Of a stretch of 64,000 nucleotides of DNA, positions 10,065-26,100 are shown one piece after another. The translations under genes were made by a program, and so were the position numbers. The DNA is taken from contig CATKHW010000008.1 of NCBI GenBank assembly GCA_949752795.1, positions 3,286,001 through 3,350,000 of the forward strand, in the 5' to 3' direction. Below the pieces are notes generated by a model. That model had not been told where the DNA came from and searched no databases. It was given only the letters and a program-made list of their open reading frames with translations. This DNA comes from Hyperoodon ampullatus. Taxonomy: Eukaryota; Chordata; Mammalia; Artiodactyla; Ziphiidae. Every line of letters begins with the position of its first letter. Position 1 is the first letter of the stretch.

Positions 10065-13000
10065 ATGCTCCAAACCTTTCTGATCACAATGTTCCATAAC
10101 ACTTGTCATCATATGCCCCATGACGCTCGTCATCACAATTATGCAAGGTCTTCTCATAACAATGATCCATGACCTTTGTCACCACAATGCTCAATACACT
10201 TGGCATCACAATGTTCGCTGACTCTTTTCATCAGTATGCTCCTTGAACACAGTCCTGACAAGGCTCCATGCATTTTTCATCACAATGATCCATTCCCTTT
10301 TCATCAAAATGCTCCAAGACCCCTGTTATCACAATGCTCCGTGACTGCAGTCATCACAGTGCTTCATGACATTTGTCATCACAATGCTCCAAGACCACTG
10401 TTATCACAATGCTCCGTGACTCCAGTCATCACAATGATTCATGACCTTTCTCATCACAATGGTCCATGCCCTCGTCACACAAGGCTCTGTGATATTTGTC
10501 ACAACAATGCTCCATGAAATTTTCCTCACAATGCTCTGTGTCCCTTGTCATCACAATGCTCTATGCCTTTGTCATCACAAAGCTCCATGACGCATGTCAT
10601 CAGAATGCTCCATTGCCTTCTCATCACAATGCTACATGCCCTTGTAAACACATTGCTTCAAAACCCCTGTAATCTCAATGCTCCATGCACCTTTTCATCA
10701 GAATGCTCCATGCCCATATCATCACAATGCTCCATAACACTTGTCATCGCAATGTTCCAAGCCCTTGTCATCAAAATGCTCCATTACCTTTGTAATCACA
10801 ATCCTCCATGACACTTGGTATCACAATGCTCCATGCCATTGTCATCACAATGGACAATGACATATGTCATCACAATGCTCCCTGACACCTGTCTTCACAA
10901 TACTCCATGACCTTTTCATCATAATGTTCCATGCCCTTGTAATCACAATGCACCATGCCCACTGTCATCACAATAATCCAAGAAACATGTCAGCCCAATG
11001 TTTCATGCCCCTGTCATCTCAATGCTCCATGCCCTAGTCATCACAATGCTCCATAACCCCTGTCATCACAATGCTCCGTGACTCCAGTCATCAAAATGCT
11101 TCATGGCCTTTGTCCTCACAATGGTCCATTCCCTCATCACACAAGGCTCTGTGACCTTTGTCACCACAATGCTCAATGCCCTTGTCATCTCAATGCTCCA
11201 TGCCCACTGTCATCACAATAATCCATGAAACTTGTCAGACCAATGTTCCATGCCCCTGTCATCACATTGCTCCATGCCCTTGTCATCACAATGCTCCATG
11301 ACACCTGTCATCAAATGCTCCGTGATTCCAGTCATCACAATGATTCATGACCTTTCTCATCACAATGGTCCATGCCCTCGTCATACAAGGCTCTGTGATA
11401 ATTGTCACAACAATGCTCCATGAAACTTTCATCACAATGCTCTGTGTCCCTTGTCATCACAATGCTCCATGCCTTTGTCAGCACAATGCTCCATGACACT
11501 TGTCATCAAAATGCTCCATGCGCTTGTCAGCACAATGCTCCATGACCCATGTCATCACAATGTGCCATGCTATTTTCATCACAATACTCCACATCCTTTT
11601 CATCTCTATGCTCCATAAAACTTGTCATCACAATGCTCCATGCACTTCTCATCAAAATGCTCTCTCACCACATATATCACAATGTTCCATCACGAGTCAT
11701 CACAATACTCACTCACCCCTGTCATCACAATGTTCCATGACCACTGTCATCACAGTGCTACATGCCCTTATCATCACAATGCTTCATGACCCCTGACATC
11801 ACAATGTTCCATAACCCCTGTCACAAAATGCTGCATGACCCATTTCATCACAATGCTCCATGACCGCTGACATCACAATGTTCCATAACCACTGTCATCA
11901 AAATAATCCATGACACTTTTATTCAAATTGCTCCATGACCCTGACATCACAATGCTCCCAGCCCTTCTCATCACAATCCCCCACGCCCTTGTCATCAAAA
12001 TGCCCCATGACATTTGTCATCACAAAGCTCCATGACCCTTGGCCTCACAATGCTCCATGCCATTGTCATCACAATGCTCAATGAAATCTCTGATCACATT
12101 GCTCCATGCCCTTGTCATCACAATGCTCCATTACACCTGTCATAACAATGCTCCATGACCCCTGCCATCACAATGATCCACGGCCTTGTCATCACAAGGC
12201 TCCATGATCCTTGTCATCACAATGCCCCAAGACCTCTGTAATCACAATTCTCCATGCCAATTTTCATCTCAATGCTCCATGAACACTGTCATCAAAATGC
12301 ACCATGCCCATCATCATAATGATTCATGCTATTGTCATCACAGTGAAATCAAAATGCTCCATGTCCTCTGTCATCACAATGCTCCAAACCCTTCTGATCA
12401 CAATGTTCCATAACACTTGTCATCACATGCCCCATGACTCTCGTCATCACAATTATGCAAGGTCTTCTCATCATAATGTTCCATGAACTTTGTCACCACA
12501 ATGCTCAATACACTTGGCATCACAATGCTCGCTGACACTTGTCATCAGTGTGCTCCTTGAACACTGTCATGACAAGGCTCCATGCCTTTTTCATCACAAT
12601 GATCCATTCCCTTTTCATCACAATGCTCCAAACCCTTATTATCACAATGCTCCGTGACTCCAGTCATCACAATGCTTCATGACATTTGTCATCACAGTGG
12701 TCCATGACCTGGTCACACAAAGCTCTGTGACATTTGTCATCACAATGCTCCATGAAATTTTTATCACAATGCACTGTGACCCTTGTCATCACAAAGCTAC
12801 ATGCCTTTTTCATCACAATGCTCCATGTCCTTGTCATCACAAACCTCCATGAACCCTGTCATCACAATGCTCCGTGACTTCAGTCATCACAATGCTTCAT
12901 GAATTTGTCCTCACAATGGTCCATGCCCTCGTCACACAAGGCTCTGTGACCTTTGTCACCACAATGCTCCCTGCCCTTGTCATCTCAATGCTCCATGCCC

Positions 13001-13526
13001 ACTGTTCATCACAATAATCCATGAAATTTGTCAGACCAAAGTTCCATGCCCCTATCATCACATTGCTCCATGCCCTTGTCATCACAATGCTCCATGACCC
13101 CTGTCATCACAGTGCTCCGTGACTTCAGTCATCACAATGATTCATGACCTTTCTCATCACAGTGGTCCATGCCTTCGTCACACAAGGCTCTGAGATCTTT
13201 GTCACCACAATGCTCCATGAAATTTTCATCACAATGCTCTGTGTCCCTTGTCATCACAATGCTCCATGCCTTTGTCAGCACAATGCTCCATGACACTTGT
13301 CATCAAAATGCTCCATGCACTTGTCAGCACAATGCTCCATGACACATGTCATCACAATGCGCCATGCTCTTTTCATCACAATGCTCCACATCCTTTTCAT
13401 CGCCATGCTCCATAAAAGTTGTCATCACAATGCTCCATGCTCTTCTCATCAAAATGCTCTCTCACCACATATATCACAATGTTCCATCACTTGTCATCAC
13501 AATACTCGCTCACCCCTGCCATCACA

Positions 13527-15120
13527 ATGTTCCACGGCCTTGTCATCACAAGGCTCCATGATCCTTGTCATCACAATGCTCCAAGACCTCTGTAATCACA
13601 ATTCTCCATGCCACTTTTCATCTCAATGCTCCATGAACACTGTCATCACAATGCACCATGCCCATCATCATAATGATTCATGCTATTGTCATCACAATGA
13701 AATCAAAATGCTCCATGTCCTCTGTCATCACAATGCTCCAAACCCTTCTGATCACAGTGTTCCATTACACTTGTCATGACATACCCCATGACGCTCGTCA
13801 TCACAATTATACAAGGTCTTCTCATCACAATGCTCCATGACCTTTGTCACCACAATGCTCAATACACTTGGCATCACAATGCTCGCTGACACTTGTCATC
13901 AGTATGCTCCTTGAACACTGTCATGACAAGGCTCCACGTCTTTTTCTTCACAATGATCCATTCCCTTTTCATCAAAATGCTCCAAGACCCCTGTTATCAC
14001 AATGCTCCGTGACTCCAGTCATCACAATGCTTCATGACATTTGTCATCACAATTGTCCATGACCTCTTCACAAAAAGCTCTGTGACCTTTGTCACCACAA
14101 TTCTCCATGAAATTTTTATCACAATGCTCTGTGACCCTTGTCATCACAAAGCTCCATGACTTTGTCAGCACAATGCTCAATGACCCTTGTCATCACAATG
14201 CTCGATGCGCATGTCAGCACAATGCTCCATAACCCATGTCATCACAATGCACCAGGCACATGTCATCACAATGCTCCACATCCTTGTCATCAAAATGCTC
14301 CATAAAACTTGTCATCACAATGCTCCATGCCCTTCTCCTCAAAATGCCTTCTCACCACTGATATCACAATGTTCCATCACCAGTCATCACAATACTCCCT
14401 CACCCCTGTCATCACAATATTCCATGACCCCTGTAATCACAATTCTCCATGCCCTTGTCATCACAAAGCTCCATGACGCATGTCATCAGAATGCTCCATG
14501 GCCTTCTCATCACAATGCTCCATGCCCTTGTCATCACAATGCTCCAACACCACTGTAATCACAATGCTCCATGCCCCTTTTCATCTCAATGCTCCATGAA
14601 CCCTGTCATTACAATGCACCGTGCCCATCATCATAATATTTCATGCTATTGTCATCACAATGAAATCAAAATTCTCAATGACCTCTGTCATCACAATGCA
14701 CCAAACCCTACTGATCAAAATGTTCCATAACACTTGTCATCACAATGCCCCATGACGCTGGTCATCACAATTATCCATGGTCTTCTCATCACAATGCTCC
14801 ATGATCTTTGTCATCACAATGCTCAACACACTTATCATCACAGTGCTCCCTGAGAGTTGTCATCAGTATGCTCCTTGAAACCTATCATGACAAGTCTCCA
14901 TGTATTTTTCATCACAATGATCCATTCCCTTTTCATCACAATGCTCCAAGACCCCTGTAATCACAATGCTCCATGTTCTTGTCATCACAAAGCTCCATGA
15001 CGCATGTCATCAGAATGCACCATTGCCTTCTCATCACTATACTCAATGCCCTTGTAATCACATTGCTTCAAAACCCCTGTAATCTCAATGCTCCATGCAC
15101 CATTTCGTCAGAATGCTCCA
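13527..15120. repeat. Dispersed minisatellite duplication, copy 1
   Basis: Colinear with 18187-19780 at a constant offset of 4660 bp (13659 and 18319, 14187 and 18847, 14622 and 19282, 14973 and 19633 correspond). It includes two CCCATCATCA landmark motifs 963 bp apart. Confidence 0.8.
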
Positions 15121-18100
15121 TGCCCTTGTCATCACAATGCTCCATGACCCTTGTTATCGCAATATTCCAAGCCCTTGTCATCAAAATGCTCCATTGCCTT
15201 TGTCATCACAATCCTCCATGACACTTGGTATCACAATGCTCCATGCCATTTTCATCACAATGGACAATGACATATGTCATCACAATGCTCCCTGACACCT
15301 GTCTTCACAATACTCCAGGACTTTGTCATCACAATGTTCCATGCCCTTGTCATCAAAATAATCCATGAAACTTGTCAGACCAATGTTCCATGCCCCTGTC
15401 TTCACAATGCTCCATGACCCCTCTCATCACAGTGCTCCGTGAGTCCAGTCATCACAATGATTCATGACCTTTCTCATCACAATGGTCCATGCCCTCGTCA
15501 CACAAGGCTCTGTGATCTTTGTCACCACAATGCTCCATGAAATTTTCATCACAATGCTCTGTGTCCCTTGTCATCACAATGCTCCATGCCTTTGTCAGCA
15601 CAATGCTTCATGACACTTGTCATCAAAATGCTCCATGCGCGTGTCAGCACAATGCTCCATGACACATGTCATCACAATGTGCCATGCTCTTTTCCTCACA
15701 ATGCTCCATATCCTTTTCATCGCTATGCTCCATAAAACTTGTCTTCACAATGCTCCATGCACTTCTCATCAAAATGCTCTCTCACCACATATATCACAAT
15801 GTTCCATCACTAGTCATCACAATACTCGCTCACCCCTGTGATCACAATGTTCCATGACCACTCTCAGGACAGTGCTACATGCAATTATCATCACAATGTT
15901 CCATAACCCCTGTCACAAAATGCTCCATGACCCATTTCTTCACAATGCTTCATGACCCCTGACATAACAATGTTCCATAACCCCTGTCATCAAAATATTC
16001 CATGACCCTTTTATTCAAATTTCTCCATGACCCCGTCATCACAATGCTCCCTGCCCTTCTCATCACAATGCACCACGCCCTTGTCATCAAAATGCCCCAT
16101 GACATTTTTCATCACAAAGCTCCTTCACCCTTGGCCTCACAATGCTCCAACACCCTTGTAATCACAATGTTCCATGCCCCTTTTCATCTCAATGCTCCAT
16201 GAACCCTCTCATCAGAATGCACCGTGCCCATCACCATAATATTTCATGCTATTGTCATCAAAACGAAATCAAAATGCTCAATGACCTCTGTCATCACAAT
16301 GCACCAAACCACTCTGATCACAATGTTCCATAACACTTGTCATCACAATGCCCCATGACGCAGGTCATCACAATTATCCATGGTCTTCTCATCACAATTC
16401 TCCTTGAGCTTTGTCATCACAATGCTCAATACACTTGTCATCACAATGCTCCCTGACAGTTGTCATCAGTATGCTCCTTGAAACCTGTCATGACAAGGCT
16501 CCATGCATTTTTCATCACAATGATCCATTCCCTTTTCATCACAATGCACCATGACCCCTGTAGTCACAATGCTCCATGTCCTTGTCATCACAAATCTCCA
16601 TGACGCATGTCATCAGAATGCTCCACTGCCTTCTCATCACAATGCTCCAAGCCCTTGTAATCACATTGCTTCAAAACCCCTGTAATCTCAATGCTCCATG
16701 CACCTTTTCATCAGAATGCTCCATGCCCTTGTCATCACAATGCTCCATGACCCTTGTCATCGCAATGATCCAAGCCCTTGTCATCAAAATGCTCCATTAC
16801 CTTTGTCATCATTATCCTCCATGACACTTGGTATCACAATGCTCCATGCCATTGTCATCACAATGGACAATGACATATGTCATCACAATGCTCCCTGACA
16901 CCTGTCTTCACAATACTCCATGACCTTGTCATCACAATGTTCCATGGCCTTGTCCTCACAATGCGCCATGCCCACTCTCATCACAATAAACCATGAAACA
17001 TGTCAGACCAATGTTCCATTCCCCTGTCATCACAATGCTCCATGCCCTTGTCTTCACAATGCTCCATGACCCCTGTCATCACAATGCTCCGTGACTCCAG
17101 TCATCACAATGCTTCATGACATTTGTCCTCACAATGGTCCATGCCCTTGTCACACAAGGCTCTGTGACATTTGACACCACAATGCTCCATGCCCTTTTCT
17201 TCTCAATGCTCCATGCCCACTCTCATCACAATAATCCATGAAACATGTCAGACCAATGTTCCATTCCCCTGTCATCACATTGCTCCAAGCCCTTGTCATC
17301 ACAATGCTCCATGACCACTGTCATCACAATGCTCCGTGACCCCAGTCACCACAATGATTCATGACCTTTCTCATCACAATGGTCCATGACCTCGTCACAC
17401 AAGGCTCTGTGATCTTTGTCACCACAATGCTCCATGAAATTTTAATCCCAATTCTCTGTGTACATTGTCATCTCAATGCTTCATGCCTTTGTCAGCACAA
17501 TGCTCCATGACACTTGTCATCAAAATGCTCCATGCGCTTGTCAGCACAATGCTCCATGACACATGTCATCACAATGTGCCATGCTCTTTTCCTCACAATG
17601 CTCCACATCCTTTTCATCGCTATGCTCCATAAAACTTGTCATCACAATGCTCCATGCACTTCTCATCAAAATGCTCTCTCACCACATATATCACAATGTT
17701 CCATCACTAGTCATCACAATACACGCTCACCCCTGTCATCACCATGTTCCATGACCACTGTCATCACAGTGCTACATGCCCTTAGCATCACAATGCTCCA
17801 TGAACCCTGACATCACAATGTTCCATAACCACTGTCACAAAATGCTCCATGACCCATTTCATCACAATGCTTCATGACCCCTGACATCACAATTTTCCAT
17901 AACCCCTGTCTTCAAAATATTCCATGACACTTTTATTCAAATTGCTCCATGACCCTGTCATCACAATGCTCCCTGCCCTTCTCATCACAATGCACCACGC
18001 CCTTGTCATCAAAATGCCCCATGACATTTGTCATCACATAGCTCCATGACCCTTGGCATCACAATGCTCGATGCCATTGTCATCACAATGCTCAATGAAA

Positions 18101-18186
18101 TCTCTCTTCACATTGCTCCATGCCCTTGTCATCACAATGCTCCATTACACCTGTCATTACAATGCTCCATGACCCCTGCCATCACA

Positions 18187-19780
18187 ATGTTCCACGGCCT
18201 TGTCATCACAAGGCTCCATGACCCTTGTCATCACAATGCTCCAAGACCTCTGTAATCACAATTCTCAATGCCACTTTTCATCTCAATGCCCCATGAACCC
18301 TGTCATCACAATGCACCATGCCCATCATCATAATGATTCATGCTATTGTCATCACAATGAAATCAAAATGCTCCATGTCCTCTGTCATCACAATGCTCCA
18401 AACCCTTCTGATCACAATGTTCCAAAACACTTGTCATCACATGCTCCATGACGCTCGTCATCACAATTATGCAAGGTCTTTTCTTCACAATGCTCCATGA
18501 CATTTGTCATGACAATGCTCAATACACTTGGCATCACAATGCTCGCTGACACTTGTCATCAGTATGCTCCTTGAACACTGTCATGACAAGGCTCCATGCC
18601 TTTTTCATCACAATGATCCATTCCCTTTTCATCACAATGCTCCAAGACCCCTGTTATCACCATGCTCCGTGACTCTAGTCATCACAATGCTTCATGACAT
18701 TTGTCATCAAAGTGGCCCATGACCTCGTCACACAAAGCTCTGTGACCTTTGTCACCACAGTGCTCCATGAAATTTTTATCACAATTATCTGTGACCCTTG
18801 TCATCACCAAGCTCCATGCCTTTGTCAGCACAATGCTCCATGACCCTTGTCATCACAATGCTCTATGCGCGTGTCAGCACAGTGCTCCATAACCCATGTC
18901 ATCACAATGCACCATGCACTTGTAATCACAATGCTCCACATCCTTGTCATCAAAATGCTCCAAAAAACTTGTCATCACAATGCGCCATGCACTTCTCCTC
19001 AAAATGCCTTCTCACCACTGATATCACAATGTTTCATCACTAGTCATCACAATACTCCCTCACCCCTGTCATCACAATATTCCATGACCCCTGTAATCAC
19101 AATTCTCCATGCCCTTGTCATCACAAAGCTCCATGACGCATGTCATCAGAATGCTCCATTGCCCTCTCATCACAATGCTCCATGCCCTTGTCATCACAAT
19201 GCTCCAACAGCCCTGTAATCACAATGCTCCATGCCCCTTTTCATCTCAATGCTCCATGAACCCTGTCATCACAATGCACCGTGCCCATCACCATAATATT
19301 TCATGCTATTGTCATCACAATGAAATCAAAATGCTCAATGACCTCTGTCATCACAATGCACCAAATCCTTCTGATCACAATGTTCCATAACACTTGTCAT
19401 CACAAAGCCCCATGACGCTGGTCATCACAATTATCCATGGTCTTCTCATCACAATGCTCCATGATCTTTGTCATCACAATGCTCAATACACTTATCATCA
19501 CAATGCTCCCTGACAGTTGTCATCAGTATGCTCCTTGAACCCTGTCATGACAAGGCTCCATGCATTTTTCATCACAATGATCCATTCCCTTTTCATCACA
19601 ATGCTCCAAGACCGCTGTAATCACAATGATCCATGTCCTTGTCATCACAAAGCTCTATGAAGCATATCATCAGAATGCTCCTTTGCCTTCTCATCACAAT
19701 GCTCCTTGCCCTTGTAATCACATTGCTTCAAAACCCCTGTAATCTCAGTGCTCCAAGCACCTTTTCGTCAGAATGCTCCA
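18187..19780. repeat. Dispersed minisatellite duplication, copy 2
   Basis: Partner of 13527-15120. Between the two copies lie other higher-order segments, so the duplication involved a unit of ~4.66 kb or several exchange steps. Confidence 0.8.
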
Positions 19781-20170
19781 TGAACCTTTTCATGAAAATG
19801 CTCCATTATCCCTGACATCACAATATTCCATAACCCCTGTCATCAAAATATTCCATGACACTTTTCAACAATTTGCCTCATGACCCTGTCATCAAAATGC
19901 TCCCTGCCCTTCTCATCACAATGCACCACGACCTTGTCATCAAAATGCTCCATGACCTTTGTCATCACAAATATCCATGACCCTTGGCATCACAATGCTC
20001 CATGCCATTTCATCACAATGCTACATGAAACCTCTTATCACATTGCTCCATGCCCTTGTCACCACAATGCTCCATGACGCTTGTCATCACAATGCTCGAT
20101 ACTCTTCTCATCACAATGCTCCATGCCCTTGTCATTACAATCCTCCATGACACATGTATCACAGTGTTCC
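19282..20170. repeat. Segment colinear with minisatellite block 2
   Basis: Corresponds to 50017-50905 at a constant offset of 30735 bp (landmark motif 19282 and 50017; 19880 and 50615). It shows that the two blocks share an internal ordering of variants, not only the short core. Confidence 0.75.
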
Positions 20171-23100
20171 GTGCCCTACTCATCACAATGTTCCATGCCG
20201 AATCTCATCACAATAATCCATGAAATTTTCAGACCAATGTTCCTTGCCATTGTCATCACAATGCTCCATTACCCCTGTCATAATAATGCTCCATAACCTC
20301 TGCCATCACAATGTTCCACCGCCTTGGCATACAAGGCTCCATGACCCTTGTCATCACAATGCTCTAAGACCCCTGTAATCACAATTCTCCATGCACTTGT
20401 CATCACAAAGATCCATGACACATGTCATCAGAATGCTCCATGGCCTTCTCATCACAATGCTCCATGCCCTTGTCATCACAATGCTCCAAGACCCCTGTAA
20501 TCACAATGCTCCAAGACCCCTGTAATCACAATGCTCCATGCCCCAATTCATCAGAATGCTCCATGATACTTGTCATCACAAGGCTCCATGGTCTTCTCAT
20601 CACACTGCTCCAGGACCTTGTCATCACAATGCTCCATTCCATTGTCATCACAGTGCTCCATGACTCCTCTCATCACAATGCTCCATGACACCTGTCATCA
20701 CAATGCTCCATGCCCCTTGTCATTACAGAGATCCATGACGCTCTTCATCATAATTATCCATGGTCTTTTCATCACAATGCTCCACGGACTTGCTATCACA
20801 ATTCTCCATGGCCTGTTCATCACAATGCTCCATGTCCCATGTCATTACAATTCTCCACGTCCATGTCACCACAATGCTTCGGGACACTTCTCATCACAAT
20901 GTTACATGATCTTGTCATCACAATTCTCCATGCACTTGTCATCACAATGCTCTATGACCCCTGTCATAGATAGCTCCACGCGCTTATCATCACAGTGCTT
21001 CAGGACGTTGTCATCAAAATTCTCAATGGCCATTGTCATCACAATGCTCCATGCCATTGTCATCACAATGGACAATGACATATGTCATCACAGTGCTCCC
21101 TGACACCTGTCTTCATAATACTCCATGACCTTGTCAGCACAATGTTCCATGACCTTGTCATCACAATGCGCCATGCCCACTCTCATCACAATAATCCATA
21201 AATCTTGTCAGAGCAATATTCCATGACCCCTGTCATCACAATGCACTGTGACTCCAGTCATCACAATGCTTCATGACCTTTGTCATCACAGTGGACCATC
21301 CCCTCTTCACACAAGGCTCTTTGATCATTTTCAGCACAATGCTCCATGAATATTTCATCACAATGCTCTGTGTCCCTTGTCATCAAAATGTTCCATGCCT
21401 TTGTCACTACAATGCACTATGCCCTTGTCATCACAATGCTCCATGCCCATTGTCATCACAATAATCCATGAAACTTGTCAGACCAATGTTCCATGCCCCT
21501 CTCATCACATTGCTCCATGCCCTTGTCATCACAATGCTCCATTACCCCTTTCATCACAATGCTCCTTGACTCCAGTCATCACAATGCTTCATGACCTATC
21601 TCATCACAATGGTCAATGCCCTCGTCCCACAAGGCTCTGTGATCATTTTCACCTCAATGCTCCATGAATATTTCATCACAATGCTTTGTGTCCCTTGACA
21701 TCATAATGCTCCATGACTTTGTCAGCACAATGCTCCATGACACATGTCATCAAAATGCTCCATGCGCTTGTCAGCACAATGCTCCATGACCCATGTCATC
21801 ACAATGCGCCAGGCGCTTGTCATCAAAATACTCCACATCCTTATCATTGCTATGCTCCATAACAATTGTCATCACAATGCTCCATGCCCCTTTTCATCTC
21901 AATGCTCCATGAAACCTGTCATCACAATGCACCCTGTCATCACAATGCACCGTGCCCATCACCATAATATTTCATGCTATTTTCATCACAATGAAATCAA
22001 AATGCTCAATGACCTCTGTCATCACAATGCACCAAACCCTACTGATCACAATGTTCCATAACACTTGTCATCACAATGCACCATGACGCTGGTCATCACA
22101 ATTATCCATGGTCTTCTCATCACAATGCTTCATGATCTTTGTCATCACAATGCTCAATACACTTATCATCACAATGCTCCCTGACAGTTGTCATCAGTAT
22201 GCTCCTTGAACCCTGACATGACAAGGCTCCATGCATTTTTCATCACAATGATCCATTCCCTTTTCATCACAATGCTCCATGAACCCTGTAATCACAATGC
22301 TCCATGTCCTTGTCATCACAAAGCTCCATGACGAATGTCATCAGAATGCTCCATTACCTTCTCATCACAATGCTCCATGCCCTTGTAATCACATTGCTTC
22401 AAAACCCCTGTAATCTCAATGCTCCATGCACCTTTTCATCAGCATGCTCCACGACACTTTTCATCAAAATGCTCCATGACATTTGTCATCACAATGCTCC
22501 ATGATCCTTGGCATCACAATGCTCCATGCCATTTCATCACAATGCTACATGAAAACTCTCATCACATTGCTCCATGCCCTTGTCACCACAATGCTCCATG
22601 ACGCTTGTCATCACATTGCTCGATACACTTGTCATCACAATGCTCCATCCCCTTGTCATTACAATCCCCCATGACACATGTATCACAATGTTCCGTGCCC
22701 TAGTCATCACAATGTTCCATGCCGAATCTCATCACAATAATCCATGAAATTTTCAGACCAACGTTCCATGCCCTTGTTATCTCAATGCTCCATTACCCCT
22801 GTCATAACAATGCTCCATGACACCTGCCATCACAATGTTCCACCGCCTTGGCATCCAAGGCTCCATGACCCTTGTCATCACAATGCTCCAAGACCCCTGT
22901 AATCACAATGCTCCATGCCCCTGTCATCACAAAAATCCATGACACATGTCATCAGAATGCTCCATGGCCTTCTCATCACAATGCTCCATGACCTTGTCAT
23001 CGCAATGCTCCAAGACCCCTTTAATCACAATGCTCCATGCCCCTATTCATCAGAATGCTCCATTAGACTTGTCATCACAAGGCTCCATGGTCTTCTCATC

Positions 23101-26100
23101 ACACTGCTCCAGGACCTTTTCATCAAAATGCTCCATTCCCTTGTCATCACAATGCTCCTTGACCACTCTAATCACAATACTCCATGAATATTTTCAGGCC
23201 AATGCTCCATGACCTTCTCATCACAATGCTCCATTAACCTTGTCATCACAATGATCCATGACCCCTCTCATCACAATGCTCCATGACACCTGTCATCACA
23301 ATGCTCCATGCCCCTTGTCATTACAGTGATCCATGACGCTCTTCATCATAATTATCCATGGTCTTTTCATCACAATGCTCCACGGTCTTGCCATCACAAT
23401 TCTCCATGCCCTATTCATAACAATGATCCATGTCCCAAGTCATTACAATTCTCCACGTCGTTGTCATCACAATGCTTCGTTACACTTCTCATCACAATGT
23501 TACATGATCTTGTCATCACAATTCTCCATGCACTTGTCATCACAATGCTGTATGACCACTGTCATAGCAAGCTCCATGCGCTTGTCATCACAATGCTTCA
23601 CGACGTTTTCATCAAAATTTTCAATGGCCCTTGTCATCACAATGCTCCATGCCCTTGTCATCACAATGCTCCATGAACCTAGTCATCACAATGTTCCAAG
23701 CCCTTGTCATCAAAATGCTCCATTACCTTTGTCATCACAATCCTCCATGACACTTGGTATCACAATGCTCCATGCCATTGTCATCACAATGGACAATGAC
23801 ATATGTCATCACAATGCTCCCTGACACCTGTCTTCACAATAATCCATGACCTTGTCATCACAATGTTCCATGCCCTTGTCATCACAATGCGCCATGCCCA
23901 CTCTCATCACAATAATCCATAATCTTGTGAGAGCAATGCTCCCTGACCCCTGTCATCACAATGCTCTGTGACTCCAGTCATCACAATGCTACGTGACTCC
24001 AGTCATCACAATTCTTCATGACCTTTGTCATCACTGTGGTCCATGTCTTCTTCAAACAAAGCTCTGTGATCATTTACAACACAATGCTACATGAATATTT
24101 CATCACAATGCTCTGTGAGCCTTGTCATGAAAATGCTCCATGCCTTTGTCACCACAATGCTCCATGCCCTTTTCATCACAATGCTCCATGCCCACTGTCA
24201 TCACAATAATCCATGAAACTTGTCAGTCCAATGTTCCATGCCCCTGTCTTCACATTGCTGCATGCCCTCGTCATCACAAGGAGCCATTCCCATTGCCATC
24301 ACAATAATCCATGAAACTTGTCAGACCAAAGCTCCATGCCCCTGTCATCACAATGCTCCATGCCATTGTCATCACAATGATCCATGACTTCAGTCATCAA
24401 AATGCTTCATGACCTTGGTCATCACAATGGTCCATGCCATCGTCATCACAAGGCTCTATGACATTTGTCACCACAATGCTCCATGAACTTTTCATCAAAA
24501 TGCTTTGTGACACTTGTCATCACAATGCTCCATGCCTTTCTCAGCACAATGCTCCATGAACCTTGTCATCACAATGCTCCATGCCCTTGTCAGCACAGTG
24601 CTCCATGACCTTTGTCATCACAATGCTCCAAGCCCTTGTCATCACAATGCTCCATTACCTTTGTCATCACAATCCTCCATGACACTTGGAATCACATTGC
24701 TCCATGCCATTGTCATCACAATGGGCCATGACTTAGGTCTTCACAATGCTCCCTGACACCTGTCTTCATAATACTGCATAACATTTTCATCAAAATGCTC
24801 CGTGCCATTGTCATCACAATAATCCATGAAACTTGTAAGACCAGTGTTCCATGCCCCGGTCATCACAATGCTCCATGTCCTTGTCATCACAATGCTCCAT
24901 GACCCCTGTCATCACAATGCTCTGTGACTCCAGTCATCACAATGCTTCATGACCTTTCTCACCAAAATGGTCCATGCCCTCGTCATCACAAGTCTCTGTG
25001 ACCTTTGTCACCACAATGCTCCATGAACATTTCATCTCAATGCTCTGTGACCCTTGTCATCACAATTCTCTATGCCTTTCTCAGCACAATGCTCCATGAC
25101 CCTTGTCATCACAATGCTCCATGCGCTTCTCAGCACAATACTCCATGACCCACGTCATCACAACGCGCCATGTGCCTGTCATCACAATGCTCCACATCCT
25201 TTTCATCACAATGCTGCTTAATCCTTGTCATTACAGCGCTCCATGCACTTCTCATCAAAATGCGCTCTCACCACTGATATCACAATGTTCCATCACTATT
25301 CATTCCAATACTCCATCACCCCTGTCATCACAATGTTCCATGACCCCTGTCATTAAAATGCTACATGCACTTATCATCACCATGTTCGATGACCCCTGAC
25401 ATCACAATATTCCATAACCCCTGTCATCAAAATGCTCCATGACACTTTTCATCACAAAGCTCCATGACCCCTGAAATCACAATATTCCATAACCACTGTA
25501 ATCAAAATGTTCCATGACTCTTTTCAGCAAATTATTCAATGACCCTGTCATCACAATGCTCCCTGCCCTTCTCATCACAATGCACGTCACCCTTGTCATC
25601 AGAATGCTCCATGACATTTGTCATCACAAAGCTCCATAACCCTGGGCATCACAATGCTCCATGCCATTGTCATCACAATGCTCCATGAACCCTCTCATCA
25701 CATTGCTCCATGACGCTTGTCATCACAATGCTCCATGCCCACTCTCATCACAATAATCCATGAAACATTTCAGACCAATGCTCCATGTCCTTGTCATCAC
25801 AATGCTCCATTCCCCCTGTCATAAGAATGCTCCATGACACATGCCATCACAAGGATCCACAGCCTTGTCATCACAAGACTCCATGACCCTTTTTATCACA
25901 ATGCTCCAAGACCCTGTAATGACAATGCTCCATGCAATTGTCATCAGAAAGCTCCATGACGCATGTCAACAGAATGCTCCGTGGACTTCTCATTCACTAT
26001 GCTCCATGCCCTTGTCATCACAATGATCCAAGACCCATGTAATCACAATGCTCCATGCCCCTTTTAATCTCAATGCACCAAGAACCCTGTCATCCCATGC

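Noticed and set aside
20570..21103. Long open frames (up to 177 codons) rich in HHNAP, SSQCSM and VITMLH repeats as candidate repeat proteins
   Set aside because: They are translations of the 24-25 bp minisatellite in all three + frames. Frame changes with each 25 bp unit, open stretches end at random and no start context or codon bias is present.
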